Below are positions 6,146-6,906 of a DNA stretch of 6,906 nucleotides, in pieces (the stretch's first letter is position 1; each line of letters starts with the position of its first letter). The stretch covers positions 1 to 6,906 of the forward strand of contig CAIXVA010000108.1 in the NCBI GenBank assembly GCA_903922745.1, read 5' to 3'. This DNA comes from an uncultured Actinomycetes bacterium (GTDB taxonomy: Bacteria > Actinomycetota > Actinomycetes > Nanopelagicales > Nanopelagicaceae). Below the pieces are notes generated by a model. The model was not told where the DNA came from. It made no database searches and was given only the letters and a program-made list of their open reading frames with translations. Made by a program: the position numbers and the translations under genes.

Positions 6146-6906
6146 TACAACCTCTAAGCAACCATCTAGAGAATTACGTCGGAACAAAAGATTACTTGCG
6201 CCAGAAAGCGTTCCAGCTTTAACAATTTCACCATCAGGAAGTCTCACCTTCGCAGCTGAAGTTATGTAGGTACCAGCTTCAATTACGCAATTATCGCCAA
6301 GTGATATTCCAAGACCTGAGTTTGCGCCGAGCAGACACTTTTCACCAATTGAAATAACTTCTTTGCCGCCACCGCTGAGTGTTCCCATAATCGATGCGCC
6401 ACCGCCAACATCAGTGCCATCTCCAACTACAACACCTGCAGAAATGCGACCTTCAACCATCGAAGTTCCCAAAGTTCCGGCATTGAAGTTAACAAAGCCT
6501 TCATGCATGACAGTTGTTCCGGATGCAAGGTGTGCACCTAAGCGAACACGATCAGCGTCTGCAATTCGAACTCCACTAGGAACTACGTAATCAACCATTC
6601 GCGGAAACTTATCAACGCCATAAACACTGACATGACCATGAGCAGCTTTTAAACGAGCACGCGTAATTTCAAAACCGTCAACAGCGCATGGGCCAACTGA
6701 TGTCCATACAACGTTGCTGAGTAAACCAAAGATTCCATCAAGTGCGACTCCATGTGGCTTTACAAGACGGTGTGATAACAAATGTAAACGCAGGTACCCA
6801 TCTGCCGCAGATGCAGGTGCTTTTGTAATATCAATCTCGATGCTAATTACTTCGCGAGTAACTGCGCGTGCCGCATCAGCGCCAGCCAGAGCACTTAGTT
6901 CTGCAG
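6095..6906 (-). CDS. dapD: Tetrahydrodipicolinate N-succinyltransferase, actinobacterial type (5' end outside the window)
   Basis: Transfers succinyl from succinyl-CoA to tetrahydrodipicolinate in the succinylase branch of meso-diaminopimelate and lysine synthesis, in the cytoplasm; the product feeds peptidoglycan. The frame is open from the right edge to TAA at 6095-6097, giving 269 residues. Actinobacterial DapD is about 310-330, so roughly 40-60 N-terminal residues lie beyond the edge; the TTG at 6781 is an internal leucine, not the start. Seen, counting from the first whole codon: [15 protein letters not shown] (38-52), [20 protein letters not shown] (94-113), and the hexapeptide-repeat (left-handed beta-helix) section from about 110 to 225, with [18 protein letters not shown] (128-145), [13 protein letters not shown] (149-161), [15 protein letters not shown] (165-179) and [16 protein letters not shown] (187-202). 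The C-terminus ends in LHAN. It is convergent with the SpoIID gene and overlaps it by 51 bases. The conserved motifs make the assignment firm. Confidence 0.96.
   Translation of the reverse strand, partial: AELSALAGADAARAVTREVISIEIDITKAPASAADGYLRLHLLSHRLVKPHGVALDGIFGLLSNVVWTSVGPCAVDGFEITRARLKAAHGHVSVYGVDKFPRMVDYVVPSGVRIADADRVRLGAHLASGTTVMHEGFVNFNAGTLGTSMVEGRISAGVVVGDGTDVGGGASIMGTLSGGGKEVISIGEKCLLGANSGLGISLGDNCVIEAGTYITSAAKVRLPDGEIVKAGTLSGASNLLFRRNSLDGCLEVVLRTGTWGGLNSILHAN

Noticed and set aside
6141..6178. Inverted repeat CGTAAT ... ATTACG near the convergent gene ends, a possible two-way terminator
   Set aside because: The stem is only 6 AT-rich pairs around a 26-base loop, with no T-run on either side, and it lies inside dapD coding sequence.
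6779..6781. TTG at 6781 as the dapD start
   Set aside because: The frame stays open to the window edge, and the residues upstream (ending GYLRLH) continue the conserved DapD segment, so this codon is an internal leucine.

Overview
The window looks like part of a compact, moderately low-GC (mid-40s percent by eye) actinobacterial chromosome. The evidence is the actinobacterial-type DapD sequence, a UDP-glucose dehydrogenase with the GFGGGCLPKD active-site variant I associate with actinobacteria, almost no intergenic DNA, and starts that mostly lack a Shine-Dalgarno sequence. A streamlined freshwater lineage such as the acI/Nanopelagicales group would fit, but this is an inference from composition and gene style, not a search result. 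I see no RNA genes, insertion sequences, CRISPR arrays or other mobile DNA.

Layout. Positions 1-1103 (minus strand) hold most of a UDP-glucose 6-dehydrogenase whose 3' end lies off the left edge. Positions 1114-2229 (minus) hold a LytR-CpsA-Psr (LCP) ligase, 10 bases upstream of the dehydrogenase and probably in one transcript with it. About 36 bases then separate this pair from a divergent plus-strand operon. That operon holds a family 2 glycosyltransferase of the ExoA kind (2266-3276), an ABC-2 polysaccharide permease (3273-4100), its ATPase (4108 or 4078 to 4881) and a secreted SpoIID/LytB-domain protein (4868-6145). The operon junctions overlap or nearly touch. The last gene runs head-on into dapD (6095-6906, minus, 5' end off the right edge), and the two coding regions overlap by 51 bases.

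How the parts fit. The dehydrogenase would supply UDP-glucuronic acid, the membrane-bound glycosyltransferase would add a sugar to a lipid-linked glycan on the cytoplasmic side, and the permease/ATPase pair would flip the finished glycan across the membrane. The LCP protein would transfer it to the cell wall, and the SpoIID-domain protein would cut or remodel peptidoglycan outside the cell. Together this reads as a small ABC-transporter-dependent cell-wall glycopolymer locus, possibly teichuronic-acid-like. DapD, in the diaminopimelate/lysine pathway, is a housekeeping neighbour that also feeds wall synthesis.

The most notable points are the very tight divergent start region with a -10-like hexamer in front of each start (possible leaderless transcription on both sides), the SpoIID-domain gene locked to the exporter by overlap, and the 51-base convergent coding overlap. 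Every gene belongs to a recognisable family; I do not see a clearly unprecedented system.
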